64,000 nt of DNA from Colletes latitarsis (taxonomy: Eukaryota; Arthropoda; Insecta; Hymenoptera; Colletidae). The DNA is taken from contig NC_135141.1 of the NCBI RefSeq assembly GCF_051014445.1, positions 32,697,422-32,761,421 of the forward strand. Direction: 5' to 3'. How positions within the stretch are numbered: the stretch's first letter is position 1; the number at the start of each line of letters is the position of its first letter. Under the pieces are notes generated by a model. The model searched no databases. It worked only from the letters and a program-made list of their open reading frames with translations, and had not been told where the DNA came from. This document shows positions 24,777 to 39,065 of the stretch, in pieces. The translations under genes and the position numbers were made by a program.

Positions 24777-25532
24777 ATGAACCGCGCGTTCGCGGTAATT
24801 CCGTACGAGATGGGAAAAACACGGGACCGTGCCTTTGCTGGATGCAACGAATTAAATGGCAGCCCCGGACTGTTCCGGCGTAGATTGGAAAATTCGAAGC
24901 GCGTTGTGCACATTTCTCAGTCAATGTCAAATACACTGTCGGCATATGCGAAAGGTAAACAAACAGAACAAAACGAACAGAGAGAGAGAGAAAAAAAAAG
25001 AAAAAATGAAAGCAGAAAAACTCTTGGGATCAAATCGAATTTCCGGTCCAGTCGAAATGATTTGAACGGACGATGTCGTTCCCGCCGTAACTCTGCCGTG
25101 CACTTCCGACGTGGCCGCGGTGTGTTTTCCTCCTTTTGTTTTTATCCCTTTTCCATCTTGTTTTTATTTGCATTGGTTCCCTTCGAACTGACTAACCTGA
25201 GATTATTTATTCTTTGGACAGGGCTCGCTGAAATATCGCCAGACGCGCCGTTTAACCGATCGGTATCGATTCCAGAACGCAACTCTCTGTCCCGCCTTAA
25301 ATTTTATACGGTTCCGCGGTCCGTCAAAAATTCTGTCACGGTTATGTATTGTTACGCCGTACGTTGCAAACGAGAAAAACCTTATTCCAAATCGAAATCC
25401 ATTTTTTTGCACGTCGAAATATTTAAGGGTTTACCTTTGAACGCTGGTTTTGTGCAGTGCAAGATGGGTGACTGCTCGAGAACATCGCATATTGTTGGAA
25501 TTATTAATTGTATTAATATTTATATATTATAA
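24777..25532 (+). CDS. Candidate gene inside the longest open frame of the window
   Basis: A frame is open from about 24585 to a stop at 25530-25532 (304 codons counted from a TTG at 24618); the first in-frame ATG is 24777. Within it a donor GCGAAAG|GTAAAC (GT at 24955) and an acceptor with a long pyrimidine-rich lead, TTATTTATTCTTTGGACAG (AG at 25220-25221), bound a 267-nt segment, exactly 89 codons, so splicing keeps the frame. The segment between them translates to low-complexity Arg/Glu/Lys and hydrophobic strings, as an intron would. The flanking parts are better mixed (MNRAFAVIPYEMGKTRDRAF; LAEISPDAPFNRSVSIPERN). No family recognised. A 148-codon minus-strand frame overlaps the 5' part. 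Confidence 0.25.
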   Translation: MNRAFAVIPYEMGKTRDRAFAGCNELNGSPGLFRRRLENSKRVVHISQSMSNTLSAYAKGKQTEQNEQREREKKRKNESRKTLGIKSNFRSSRNDLNGRCRSRRNSAVHFRRGRGVFSSFCFYPFSILFLFALVPFELTNLRLFILWTGLAEISPDAPFNRSVSIPERNSLSRLKFYTVPRSVKNSVTVMYCYAVRCKREKPYSKSKSIFLHVEIFKGLPLNAGFVQCKMGDCSRTSHIVGIINCINIYIL

Positions 25533-28500
25533 CTTCTTTATCGGTTTTATAATTAAATATCACTTTCCCATTAATTATTAGGAAAAGGTATTTTTCATTA
25601 TATAAGAAATTACGTTTCTGGTCAGCCAATGACAATTTTCAACCTATACTATTGTTTCGGATTCGCGCGAGACGGTTAGACCAGTAAACTGCCGTCTCGA
25701 CGGTTACCGGTGTTTACCGGTTTCGAATCGAACCGAGCCGAAACGCTTCGATACTGAGCTCAGTTGTCGTATCGCCGCTGACCGGACCACTCGAAATAAA
25801 CTGTGATTCCGCTAGTGATATCGGTCCAATACTTTTGTACATCATCTTTCCTCCTCGTACTCCAGTGGTCCACGGCCCTGACTCCGAAACCATCATCCAT
25901 CCACGTGCAGAGAGAGAGAATCTCGTACAAGTATGTTGAAATTGTTTGTTAGTTTAATTTGGTGAAACGTTTAACGAATTTTCCTGTAAACGATTCAGAC
26001 TAGCCATAATTGAATGATTGGGGACCAAAACTGGAAAAACTAGAAATGAAACGGTATCCACGCTAACAATGTAGAAAGTTTTATAGTTGTTCCATCTGTT
26101 ATTTCAGTCAAAAAATTGCAGATACGAGGTTTCACCAATATGTGGAACATCACAAGCGTACATTGTTTCCGATCTTGTTTCTGATTTTTCATCGAAGCGT
26201 ACAAACAATTGGGACACGCCGCCACTGTTCTCGTCGACCAGTTTGTCAATAGCAACGTAGTAATCATACCAATACACCACGTATATTTCCATTTTTGTTT
26301 TTTTTTTTCTTTTCATAGTCTCAGTTTACGTGTCTCATATCGCTAATTGGGTAGGGTTCTTAATTAAATTCCATCGATTCGTCGATACGATCCAATTTGT
26401 AATTTGAAAATACTAACAATTTTCCCGAATTTACGTAATTCGCGTTCACTATCGTCGAATTTCTATCTCGGTATCTAGCTAGCTCACTTTTCGCGAAAGT
26501 AATAAAGATAAACGTTTCTGCGATCGACTGGAAGGCGCTCTCTTTAATCATCGAACTCGTCGACACGTGAGAAAGAACGAAAAGCTAGAGGAACTAAACG
26601 TCTAATGAAACGAAGTAGTATTAGAGAACACAATTTTCGCCGTGCTCGTAGAAACTTTCCTGTTTCCTGTTCGTCACGATTCAATTTGCTTCAAAAGTTT
26701 GTCGTCGCATTTTTCAAACGAACGAATCGCCTGCCAATTATTTGCCTTCTGCGTTGGGGAATACGAATGTAGACGAACGAAGAGAAATTAATTATACAAT
26801 AGGAACGAGAAAGTTTCCTTTGTCCTGGAAAACGTAAAACATTTTAGAAAATAAATGGAGAATACATAGTTCCTTAGAGTTGATATTTTACATTAAAAAT
26901 TAGTGTAAAATACGTGCAGAATCCAAGTCAGTTACATTCTTATTTTATGAATTATAGCCAAAAAGTATTAAATAATTTTATCAATATTTAATTATAATAT
27001 TTCATTGAATTTTATATATTATGTGAGAAATAATAGAAGAATGGTCGTTAAATTCGTTACATTTTCTAAATAGGTATCAACAAATTAGTTAGAACCAGTC
27101 GAAATAAATAATTCCACGTTAATAGATTCCAACACAAGTAGAAGTACTAAGTAATGGTATTATTATTATTAAACGTCACAACTTCGTTTTGACGTTCGAA
27201 GCAAGGATCTGGTAGCAAGAGAGCTATTTCAGTTTCGAAATTCGATTACACGTTCGGTTTGATAGCACTGCTTCCAGTCGTTACCTTCTGCTTGGCAAGC
27301 CCTCCTCACAAAGGCAAACAAGATGAGATAGTCTTTAGCAAGGTTACGTTTTTATGGCGCGTACGGGTGGAATACAGCGTACTCCTTTATGTATAATCCC
27401 CCGTAGAGCCGCAAGCAAGATCGTCTTGAATATTGCTGTCACGCGAACACACGTGCACTTTGTCTTTGCGGGCACATCAAGGAACGTACAAAGGTCGATG
27501 TACCACTTCGGGTCCTCGCTGTGCAATCTTCTTCGATGCAATATTTAAAAAAGCATCGCGTCGTGGAAAATATTTTCACAATATTAACTTTAATTCGTAC
27601 TACTCGTGTACAGTTCCACTTTATATTAAATTATTCGTCTTTTAACTGGATCGAATAACTTCAACGTTTTCACTATGGCACCTTTCTTAAAATATATTTA
27701 AAAAACAAATTATATTATCTTCTCGAATCGATGCAACGCAAATTAAATTCAACAATTTTTACTGTACACATTTTATTATTTCCTTTTGATAAATTTTTGT
27801 GGATATCTCTTATCTTTCATTTTTACAAAATATATTGAATCATGTATCGTGTATTATATACCGCAGGATTCTTTCCTTAATAATAATAATAATGATTCTG
27901 AAGGATTCTAATTTAAACTTGCAGTATTTTTTAAATATGTGACTGAATATCTGCCATTTAAAAGTTGAAGCTTTCGAAGGGTACAATATAAAAATGACTG
28001 CCAATAACTTTAACGCGATACCATAGATTGCGAGTGCAGAGTCAGTCGTGTGTTCACGGCAACATGTCCGCCACTGTGCAGTGCACGTGATAAAATATTC
28101 TTTTAATCTCTTGGCTCAGTAATTTTTTGCCCCGCGGAGAACTCGTAATGGGCAGTGTTTTTATAGCAACGGGTTCACGTAATACAACTTGCGGCATATT
28201 CCAGGCGAAAAAAAAAAGGAAAAGAACCATAAAAAGTTCCTGCATAGCTTGCATTTACCGAGGAACGCCGCGGAAAGAAGCGAACATATTTTTAAAAGGA
28301 GGAACCTATTCAAATATAATAAATTTAATAGTCCGACCGGTGGATTTCATCAGAAAAGTGCTTCTCTGTACGATCGCCTAAAAATATACTAACGTTACAG
28401 GTTCGCGGATAATTTGCAATAAATTTCACTATAATTTATAATTTTTAAACATTCTGACTATGATTTTGCGGAACGAGAAGAATTTAGGTCCGCTATTATT

Positions 28501-29956
28501 TTAGTTCTCATTTTATAACGAAAACATCGAGTCTGTTTACTCGTAGAAATTTCGTATTATGTAAACTAGAATGCTCGTGTACGGACAATGAATTAATGAG
28601 TTTTAATACTTTGACAGCCGCATGTTTCACGCGAAGATCGTACCGTGCACCACTGGTGGATCTCATCGGAGTTTGAATATTTTAATAGTGGTGAAAGCTT
28701 TCGAATTTAATTAAAAATTTTTAAATTCGTGTATAAATATTCAAATGTTATGCTTCGTCACGAGTTGACACGGATTCGTACGTACTTTTATCGTTCGAAT
28801 AAAATTAAAAAAATATCGATTATACGTAATACCGACGAATATATAAAATCATATTATGGATTATCAATTTTTTTCAATTTTCAAAAGGAAAATATACTAT
28901 CAAAATTTTTTAAGATAAACAAGGAAGAATAGTTCGTTTTTTAAATAGAAAAATATTTGTACGAGTGGTTTTGCAGTATTTGTAGCCCGAGTAAACGTGT
29001 CTGTATATCTTCGATAAGAAGAGTTTGTTCCGGGGGAACTCGGACTACATTTTGTCCGTTTTTCCCGTAGTTTCTTTTTGGTTCGCACTTCGATCTGTCC
29101 CCGGAGAGCGAAGGATAAGCAAAGTTTTGGTAAAGGTAGTCCGGGTAGTTGCTGCCACGTGGTTGGACAACGGGGTTGAATAGAGGAAAGTTGGTTTCAG
29201 GAAAAGCGAAGAAGATTCTCTCTGTATATTCGTATTATCTCAAGTTCGGCGACACTTTAACCAAGTTCGAGGTATCGATCAATGAGCCGTCGTTTACTTC
29301 GAAAATTATGTTGTACCGGGCTCTGTGGCTCTCCATTAAAATTTCCCCGTAAACGATTTAAAAACATAAGCTGCTTCGACGTTACGATTAATATTGTAAA
29401 TATTCAAAACTCGTCAAAAGGAGAAAGATGGAGAAAAATAAGAAATTTAAGCTGGACCATCGAGTCTTTAATTTTTGTCAGCGTCGTTGAGCAAAGATAA
29501 AAATTGTATCCTAATGGAAGAGAGCTCCTTTCGTACAGACGATTTATGGTCGTTTTTTTTTCGAGCCATTTATTTACATGGTCTTATAGCTGACAGAAAA
29601 CATCAGCATCGATGGTTCGGTCGGGTTGGAGACGCTCGTAATGATTTATTCCTCGTATGCCCTGCTAGATACAGATCATAATTTTTTTCTCGTATGCAAA
29701 AACTTGTTCAGGTTGGGTTCTTGTAACTTCTCTGATACGGACCACTGTCGTTCGCGAATAACATTATCATAAAATATCCATTTTTCGTCACACGTTGCCG
29801 GAACGACACGGGAAAAAAGTCTTTTTGTCGATCGCCGTGGAACGAAATATCTGTTGACAAGTACAGCATTATCATTATGACACGAATGTGCATTTTATCG
29901 ATCGACCTTTTAATTTTCTTTGGGAACACAATCACGAGAAAATGGTGGATTCTAGA
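25533..29956. other. Intergenic or intronic, no gene identified
   Basis: Mostly AT-rich. Minus-strand frames at 25896-25714 and 26316-26104 read somewhat like protein, and the latter appears to continue in another frame at 26103-26040 after a run of T. No splice structure links them. GC-richer patches at 27350-27550 and 28040-28290 have open frames on both strands. Confidence 0.35.
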
Positions 29957-30500
29957 GGACAAAATAAGACGAAAATCAAGAATACCTATTTGTTGATTGA
30001 GGCTTCGTTAAAAAGTTATTAACGCGTGAAGTTCCATCCGTACTGAATTTTTTTCTCGAAAATGCGCAGGATTTCGGGGGTATGTCTATTCACCAAAAAT
30101 AATTGTAATTGACCCCCCTAGCTAAAAATAATTTTTTTAGAACGATTTGAAATTTTTTAATTTGATCGACAAATTTCAGGGAAACGTGTCAACGTGTGGT
30201 CAGACATTACATTTTCGGTAAGGAATTTTTTTCTCGGAAATGCGTAGGATTTCGGGGGTATGTGTAATGACCAAAAATGCTTATAATTGATCCCTGCAAC
30301 TGAATATAATTTTTTTAGAACAATTTGAAAAATTTTTTTTTCGCCGAAAAATTTCACCACCTATCCGATTTTTTTTCTCGAAAATGGGTAGGATTTCGGA
30401 GGTATGTGTATTCACCAAAAATGATTGTATTTGACCCCCGCAACCGTAAATAATTTTTTCAGAATGATTTGAAATTTTTTAATAACTTTTTAACGGAGAT
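29957..30500 (+). mobile_element. Repeat element R1, third copy with tandem units
   Basis: Begins AAAATAAGACGAAAATCAAG, then the GTTGATTGAGGCTTCGTTAA end block shared with the 8.8 kb and 17.5 kb copies. Internal units start at about 30043, 30221 and 30365: the TTCTCG landmark is 178 bp apart for the first pair and 144 bp for the second, which lost part of a unit. The right end is degenerate (AATAACTTTTTAACGGAGAT) and lacks a clear outer terminus. A small fragment of the same family (TTCGATAAAGAATTTTTTTC) lies near 45582-45602. Confidence 0.65.
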
Positions 30501-33500
30501 ACTGTATCTTTGTTGAAGATTCTTTTTCTAGTAATTTTGGATCCAAACATTTATTTCTAGAGTCTCACAATTTCTTTATGACTTCCAATCACTTCACATA
30601 GTAAATAGACTAATAAATAGTACAATTCTTGATGCACCACCTTTATTTCTCTACCAACAAAATGTCTCACCCAAAATCTAAAATCCAAGAAACCCGCAAC
30701 AGATCTTACGTGGCAAGACTGGGGAGATTATTTCAGAATACAAAAGTCCACCTGGTCGGTGGTTTCCTTTAAACAAAGAGAATCCGCGAAAAAAGCGAAC
30801 GTTCAGATTGCAAGGAGTTATCCTTGGAAAATATTAGTTGCCAGCAATTTATTCCGCGAAGGCGTTAGCATCTCGAAAAGGATGGCCCAATCATGAAATA
30901 ATTAGGCACTAAAGCGGCTTGCCTATTACACGAAGGATAATATAATTAATGTCGATATTATACCTCGCACCCATTTACTCGCGCCGACAAGTCTCTGGCC
31001 ATATTCCCGGGAGATCCTGGAAATAAAATCCCGGGGATCATCCGGCCTGCCTCGTACGTACACGGAGAGGGTGCATGGGCCCAGTGGCAGGCTTTACCTG
31101 GATTTACGAGTGGATATTATGCAGATGCTACTTGCATTAAACGCACTGACAGTGCAATATTGCGCGGATAAAAAGTACACATCGTTCGGCGCGAGAACTA
31201 ATTGGTAAGTGGCTCGACGTCTTCTCCCCAATGTAAATGCTTTCCCTTTTCCCCGATGATTTATATTACGCGCTCCATGGATGCTCCTACCTGGGTGATC
31301 GACAGGGTAATTATATCGAATTCATTCGGAAAATAAATTGACAACGTTCACTCGATGTGCTTATGGAATTTCATTGTTTTGGACTTTTCAGGGATTTGTT
31401 TTACAGAGAAAGTATAAGTTTGTTAATTTTGAAATTTTTCGTATGTATTTATTTATGTTTTGTGAATGTTCACAATCTTTTTCTAGTGAATAATCGTCGT
31501 CCACGATTCTTGGACCACCGCGCGCGTCGATTCGTTAAAAGTATACACTTTAAATGCATACGTAATAAAATTAATGGTCAGTTCCCAGCGACGGCGTGAA
31601 TTCTGAATTAACGCGATCATTTACCGTGTACATATATCGCGGGAATCTATCCCGGCTTCCAGGTAACAAATGCGTAAATTTTCATTGCGAGCGTAATGTA
31701 TATACTGTGGAAGAATTTAATTGCTCCTCGGTTTGAAAAACCAGACAGTGAATTTCGCTCTGTTTACTTTCGACGTATTTCGTTACGGACGCCCGCGTCT
31801 TTTTTTTGTCATAAATCTCGTCCGCCTGGACAATTCTGTTTCGAAGTTTAATATTTGGGCGGCCAAAGCTCTCATTTAATCGCACGTGGGAGGCGTGAAA
31901 CAAAAAGAAAAATATATATATATATATAAACGTATCTTCGAAATGGATTTCGTTCGCGCGGAACTCCAGTGTATCGCGATATTCGATGCCTAATAGTAAA
32001 TTCAGAATTACCAGACCGCGAGTCCCCCGCGTATTACAAACACAAACACAGAAACAGTTCGATTGCCTCTTGCTCGAAACGGTCGGCGAACGAAATTAAT
32101 ATAGTCCGGCGTTGCATAACGTTCGAAACAACAGTCTTCGAATTTACGAAAAGTATTTTTTTCGATTAAACTACCGATAGATTGCTGTTAGCTGGGAATC
32201 ATTTATGAAATAGACTTTCGTTTCCATTCGAAATGCTTTTAAGACGATGTTTCAGTATGAAAACAGCCCTTATACTTGGAAGGGAAAATATTCAATTTAA
32301 GGAAAATTGTAAAGTTGTAAAATTGTGTGTTTTCAAAGTGCAAATAATTTTTTCTCACCTCCATTCTTCACAGAATAATTAAAAATCCGTATTTTTAATT
32401 ATCTGCTTACAAATTATCGTGTAATGATAATTTACCGTATAATCTTTAGTTAAATTCCGTCTTTAAATCAAGCTTCTAAAATAATCTGTTTAAAAGCGAG
32501 GCGATAATGGTATTTAAGAATGATTTAATTTTGGCGCGCAAATCGGCGTTATTCGTCGATATAGTGCGCGTTAATTACACGCAATATCGGATTAATTCTG
32601 TGACAAATTTGACTTCGACCGTCGAATTCGCTGGTTTTTAATATTTCACGCGCCCGCGATTATTTACAGTCTGATAACAATGCTGGAATTTCTACGCCCA
32701 TAAATATTATTGTTGATCGCAATTAGCCACAATGATATTTATTTTCCCCTCCCACGTACACTTCTCCAAGTAAACGATGGAAACAAAAATAACACCTGTC
32801 GTCTATCAACCATGAACCACGTTTATGTTTTCACATAATGGTCCATTCGTTAATCTAAGGATTCCCAATTAGGGAGAGGAAGCACATTTATTTATTTTCA
32901 CCATCTAAATTTAGTTTAGGCAAATTAACTGGTGGTTAATAATATTCTCAAAACTCTTAACTGAAATCTTTCCATAAAATAGCACTTCCATATTGAAATT
33001 TCACGCTTATCTGTCAAAAATCTCTCGTTTCGAATTATTAGAAGTAGATTGGTCAATGAAAATATTTTATAATACAATATAAAAATATTTTAAAGTTCGT
33101 TATAGATCCCCAAATTGTGTACCTTGGATATAAAAAATCCCAGAGTCGTCCGAGCGTTAAATAACGCGCGAGAAATATTCGTTCCGAGCGTCTTGAATGA
33201 CCGAGCGTAAAAGGGAAACTGTGTAAGAAGCTAATCTGCTGCTGCATGCTATAACCCAACACTGTTACCTCTCTCTCTCTCGCCAAGTATAGTCGAAAAC
33301 ACTTTCGCGAAACACGTTCAAGTCCGTTCTCGAACAATCCAAGACCCGTGGTATCACATATGCGCGACAGTTTCCAACGCGAGGCGATTTCCGCGTTTTC
33401 CGTGCGGATGCTCTCCTCTGCTGTTGCAATTTTGCAACGCCCCGACGTTCCGTGGCGCGGATTATAAATGTATTTTCAGAAACGGGGTCCCGTGGTTGCG

Positions 33501-36500
33501 CCACCTTCTTTGTACTCTTGGCACTGTTTTTATCGCGCACTTTTAACACCCACGCGCCGCTGTATATACATATACCTGCGTCGCCTTCCTCCGCACATTT
33601 TTTCAACGTTTTTTATTGAAAGAGACGTTTATTTTCCACTTTACAGGCGAACACGTACCGAGCACAAGGCGGAATACTGGCGTTTTAAGTGGTAAACAGA
33701 ATATATACGCCGTGGAATTTTCCCTCCTCTTCAGTATCAACGTGCATATAGTAATTGTATCCAAAGAGGTTTGAGAAAGTAGGAATTATTTTATTAGGAT
33801 TATCTTTACTACGGATACGGTAATCGAATCGTTCTTTACTTATCGTGGAATTATTTTCGCTGCCGAGGAAATCGAATTTCCTTGTTTTCTGCGCCATTGA
33901 TATTCGATCTTCCAATCGAAATGCAGCGAAAATATACAGTGCACGAGGGAAGGATCAAATTTCCGTTAGCGAACAAAAATCCAATTCCGTCAAATATAAA
34001 TGGTTTCGCGTCGTTAAACAATTACTACCGGGTCGAGACTGAATAAAATTCCATTTTCAAGATTTTTCACTGTCCCCCTTGCTTTTACAAAATAGTAAAC
34101 GAAATATGTTTTCGATCATTTTGGTTATAAAGTATTTTTTTGTATTTGCACCAAAGAAATTAAAACGATAAATACAATGTTGTATTTGATATTTTTAGTG
34201 TTACGTTTACTTAGCATTGCCTGAAAAAACTTTTGTTTCTCGTTTAAACAAAACACATGAAAGCTGTAGGAACGTTTCATACGCCTTGGAGCAACAGAGT
34301 TAATACAATAAGAGTCGATAATTCCACAATTCAACCAATCGACGTTTAACGAAATTCGGATGGCTAATTCCGGGGTAGTCTGCAGGTAGTAAATATACTT
34401 CGGAGGGGCAGTAACGATCGTTTGTCGGTTGCGGCGATTTCTAAGCCCATAAATACCGACCCAGAACGTTTCCATGTCAGTAATCGTTGATCCGGATCCC
34501 TCTGAACCCCCATCGAATCGTTCTTTAACGATCGTAGTTGAAAAATAATTACCGAAACTAATGTACCATTAGCATTCTCCTCGAGCTATTTATTCCCGAA
34601 GTGAACGTTAAACGAAAAAACTCCACCGTCTATTAGAAATTTATTTACTTAAATAGAGGATGACATTACGTTAGGCTTAGGAAAAGAAATTGGTGAGAAA
34701 TGAAGTTGACGCGTACGCGTACTATAAACCGTAGATGCATCGGAAGGGTTGAATAAGAGTAATCGATACAATTGGCATTCTGTATGTCTTGTACGTTAGT
34801 CGTTTTTTTATTGGCTACCGTATTTCTCCCTTTCCGCCTTTTCCTTCCTCCTCGCTCTTCTATCCTGTCGGTTTTCCCACTTTCTCATTTTCTCGCCTCC
34901 CCCTTTCCCTCCCTTATCTTTATGTATCACTCTCACCCCGGGTTCGATTTTCTCGTTTAGCCACTCTCGATAGACGACGAACTTCTAACCGGCTGTGCAC
35001 ACATACCCAATAACAAGGAATCCGCCACACAAGCGTGCACACACTCGGTGAAACAAAAAGCAAACATTCGGTCCCCTTAAACTATCAGCTTAAGTTAACC
35101 TAACCGAAGAAAACCGATCGTATACGCGTTGACGAAAACAACAGAACGTAATCGAGAATTATTTACGGAATAATATTAATTTCTACGGCTTAAACATACG
35201 TCGGAAGATCCCCTAATCTTCCTAGGGTATTTTCTATTCAACGACTGGAAAGTTTAAACGATAAAAAAATTCCTGTAAAACAATTTCTGATGATTTATTT
35301 AAATTTAATACGCTATTATTTAGTTCGATATTATTAACAAGGAATAACAAATACTAGTTTTGTAAATGTCGTGTGAGGGAAAATATTTTAGAAGTACGTA
35401 ATTGAATGAGTACCAATGAAAGCAAAATAATTATTCTGCTTTTTTTAAAAAAGAGAAATTTCTTTCCAAATACATTTTGAAAGTAATGATACATACTGGG
35501 AACATGACTGGTGCATAACTCCGTACTTCTTCATAGTAGTAGAATATTGTATCGACGGTACTATTAATAATATCGACACATGACCGACACAGCTGCATTT
35601 ACAGCGGCTTTTGACAGAGACTAATGAATTCCAGGTGAAGAAGATGAACTGAGAGAGTTCCGAGGTCGTCGATTTACTCTTATAATAGCGAAAACTTGTC
35701 ATTGCAACGGTAGAGTGCAGGTTAGTCCATTCAGACGATCAAAATAGGTCGAAAGATTGGAAGCTACGAGTCTTTGAATAGATGAAATCGACAAATATCG
35801 AAGACATATGATTCTATAGATAAAATTATATTATATATTTTTAAAACAATATAAGAAATTGAATTCTGATTTATTTCCTGAAAAACTTAAGGATTTGAAA
35901 TAATGAAAATTAAAAACTTTCCGGATTTCTAAGTGGGAGAGTCATCTGACTAGATAGAAATCAAAATTAATAGATTATCAAACCAGTGGCAGCCAAACTT
36001 TTTGAAATGTTTTTAAAATTAAAAGAACTTTTGAAACTCATTGCACTAAAGGAACTATGAAATATTTCTGCAAAGGAAATTTGGTGTAAAATGATCGATA
36101 TTTAACGCTTCTGTTATATTATTCTTCGTTTGCTTTTATTTCGACCGCAGGTATTCGCTTTTGACTAGCAAGCGACTATTCGCGCCTCCTCGGTCCTCTT
36201 TGTTGCTTACAAAAAACGTGCACCTAACGGCGGGTGCTTCTATTGTCACGCGCGGTCAATGCTCCTGTCACTGGCGACAGTTCTCGTTCGTTGCAATTTA
36301 AATATCGCCGTTTCGCTTGTCAATTCCATCTCTCAAAGGCAAGTCCTAGCCTATCGAAATAAAAAACGATCTCTTGATTTTGTACCGTTTGTATTAAGTT
36401 AATATATAATTATATTAATATGTAATTTAATATAAAAAAAAAAAGAAAAACATGGACTTGGAAAATCCCGAGTTTCCGAGTTTCCCCACAGCGTTTCTGG

Positions 36501-38734
36501 AAAGGAACAGGAATATTGAGCTGCAAGTGATAATTCCCTCTCGCCGTTTAATTCCGCCTAAGCCGGGAACGAAGGCCGTACGTATGAGAAATTTCGGTGG
36601 AAAGGTGAGGGTGGGAGGATAGCTTACACCCTCAAAGGTCGACGGTGGTGAGAGAATACCGTCTCGGAGAGGGTAAAAGATGAAAGGGTGCGCGAAGGGA
36701 AGTATTAAGCAGGGACTTATTCTTCCAGTAATTACTACTAATAGCCACCCCCTCGAGGGCCAGAGGAGCGAAACGAAATAGAGCTACACTATCCTTCCCG
36801 TCCTAGTCTGAGAGCGCCTGAGAGAATTCCGCGTCGGTAAACATCCAAGCTATAAATTTTTCCCGGATTCCGTGGAATTTTCGTGCACTCTTCGAGATCC
36901 TTCGTTGGACGTTCACTAACAGTCCTTATTACGCGAAGTGCGAGTCGTCGAAACGGCGAAAGGCGAAATTCACGGGCGTCAATTAAACGACCGAATGACG
37001 CTAAACTGACGAAACGAGGACGAATTCGTACGGGGAAAAATGTTGATGCGTCTGAATTCCCTCGGCTAGGAACACTTGACGAGGATTGCAACGCTTTAGT
37101 AATTTAATAATTTCCACGACGAACGTCTTGAAATCGTATCAATCTCTCGCAATTTTTTCTTAGGAAATACTAACATAAACGAAGAATTTCGTGATGAGAC
37201 TGTGTTGTGGAACTATTAAGGAATATTTGGTGCAAAACATATAGATGTTGGTGCTGGTGTTCTTATAATATTTCATCCTTTCTCCCCAAAAAAAATTTCA
37301 GAGAATCGTTAAAAAATTATTTTCTAAAGTTTTTCTATTCCGGTTTTAGGTTTTTATAAACGACGGGGATCGTAGAAATCTGCAAGATCGCGCTCGTTAC
37401 ACGTATCCTTGCTAACCTACATGTTAACCGATTTTGGATACGGTCCAAGTTTCGGTCAGATAAACGATTCCTCTTCTCGCAAGTTTCAATATAGGGATAG
37501 AATATAATGGGATATCTTTCGCGAAACTTTCTTGGTCGTCTTCCAAAATTTGCACGACGTACTTATGATGTTCCCAGAATTATTAACCTACAAATATACA
37601 TATATTTCGAGCATGTAAATGTTCCTTGCCCTCCCCCAACCCTGTCGAGAAACCACGGATTACATAAATTTCCCCGTCCTTCTCCCACCTTTTTATGTTC
37701 TACCATGCTTTTACCGACTCGTAGAGTGTTGCAAGCCTGTTCCTCGCTAGTCTATCTTCGATCTCGGTCGTATTTCGTAAAAAGTCGGCAATTTGCTTCG
37801 ACCCGTTCAATCGTAAAACGCTCGGTGCCGGCGCGAAAATCGCCACAATAACGGCAACCCCCATAGACGGGCTGCAATGTGTGTAGCTCTGAATGGCTTT
37901 CCGCGTGATATATGCTCCGACCTTATCGCGTCCTTATTCCCTCACCTCGTTGTTCCTGCTCGACCACCTGGGCTTGCATTTCTATCAGACACACCACCTT
38001 AACCATTTCGATACGAGTTTTTTCTATTCGTACTTTAGTTATTTTCCCATTAGAAATCAATAACACTGTGCCGGGGATAGCTGCGTATTAATTTTAAAAG
38101 CAGTTCGATGCTTTTAGAAATTGGGATGTGTATGTCACATCAGTTTTTCTTAGTGTGACATTATGTATACATTCAAATAAATAAATAGGAAAATATGATA
38201 ATTTATATTTATTTTAAAAAAACTAAAATAGTTCTGGTAATTTTACGAAAAATTTCAGAAATAATATATTTTTATAATTATCGAAAGGTGGAGTAAATAT
38301 AAAATGATAGACAGTAACAATGATTCACGCTATTTCATACATCGTAAGCGTGTATTCGCATATACTATGCAACAGCTATCTCAGAAATAATATTCTCCCG
38401 AGATTGAATTTTATAAAGGAACCTCTCGACTGACAGAACCTCATTTGCTCTTTGTACAGGATCAAGGGATAGAGAAATAAATGGGATTTGTAAAGGATAT
38501 CGCGTAGATTGCACTATTTTCCTGTCTGTACTAAATAATAACTTAAACTGATGGAATTATCTTTTAAAAAATTACTTTCAAATATATAGCAAAAATGAAA
38601 AAAGAGAATTTACAGTTTCCACTATCTTAGAATGGTCAGATGACGCGTATTAAAAGTAGTAAAATTTTAAACGCGTGCAGTTCCAAAACTACTAATGTTT
38701 TATTAATTATTGAGCCATTGTTAGAAGCGGCAAA
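30501..38734. other. Intergenic or intronic, no gene identified
   Basis: Alternating AT-rich DNA and GC-richer patches (31000-31240, 33150-33600, 36480-37100, 37500-37860). Open frames in the patches occur on both strands and resemble no family. A short (TA)n lies at 31913-31927 and a (CT)n at about 33269-33282. Confidence 0.4.
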
Positions 38735-39065
38735 GCTTCCTCTTTAAAGTGGTTTTTTGTTTTTGACGATCGGACTTTCCGTTCTCGAGATATCGCGATT
38801 TATGTAAATGGTAATTTTTCTTAATTCGACTATCGCTGTCTCCGTCTGACGCGTCGCGTCGGACCTCTTTGTCTCGCACGTGACTCGTGACCTACTTTCC
38901 AATGTGCGCGCGCGGTCAACGGCCTTGTCAAGGCCGTAGTAAACAAACACTACGGACCCTTATATTTCCGGAACTAGCCATCGCATCGACTTGAAATTAA
39001 AATCGTCATATCTCCGGAACTAATGAAGCTATCGACTCGTACAAACGCTCATTTTAAAGGTAATT
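38735..39065. mobile_element. MITE-like element with diverged terminal inverted repeats
   Basis: The first ~70 bp (CTCTTTAAAGTGG ... CTCGAGATATCGCGATTTA) align with the reverse complement of the last ~70 bp (CCTTTAAAATGAGCG ... CCGGAGATATGACGATTTT), with roughly a third of positions changed. The interior has a near-perfect hairpin ACGGCCTTGTCAAGGCCGT at about 38919-38937 and a duplicated CCGGAACTA block (38970 and 39015). Length about 330 bp and no coding frame fit a miniature inverted-repeat element; target-site duplications are not clear. Confidence 0.45.

Noticed and set aside
28054..28254. 66-codon minus frame with signal-peptide-like start
   Set aside because: The hydrophobic core comes from an A/T homopolymer run; no other support.
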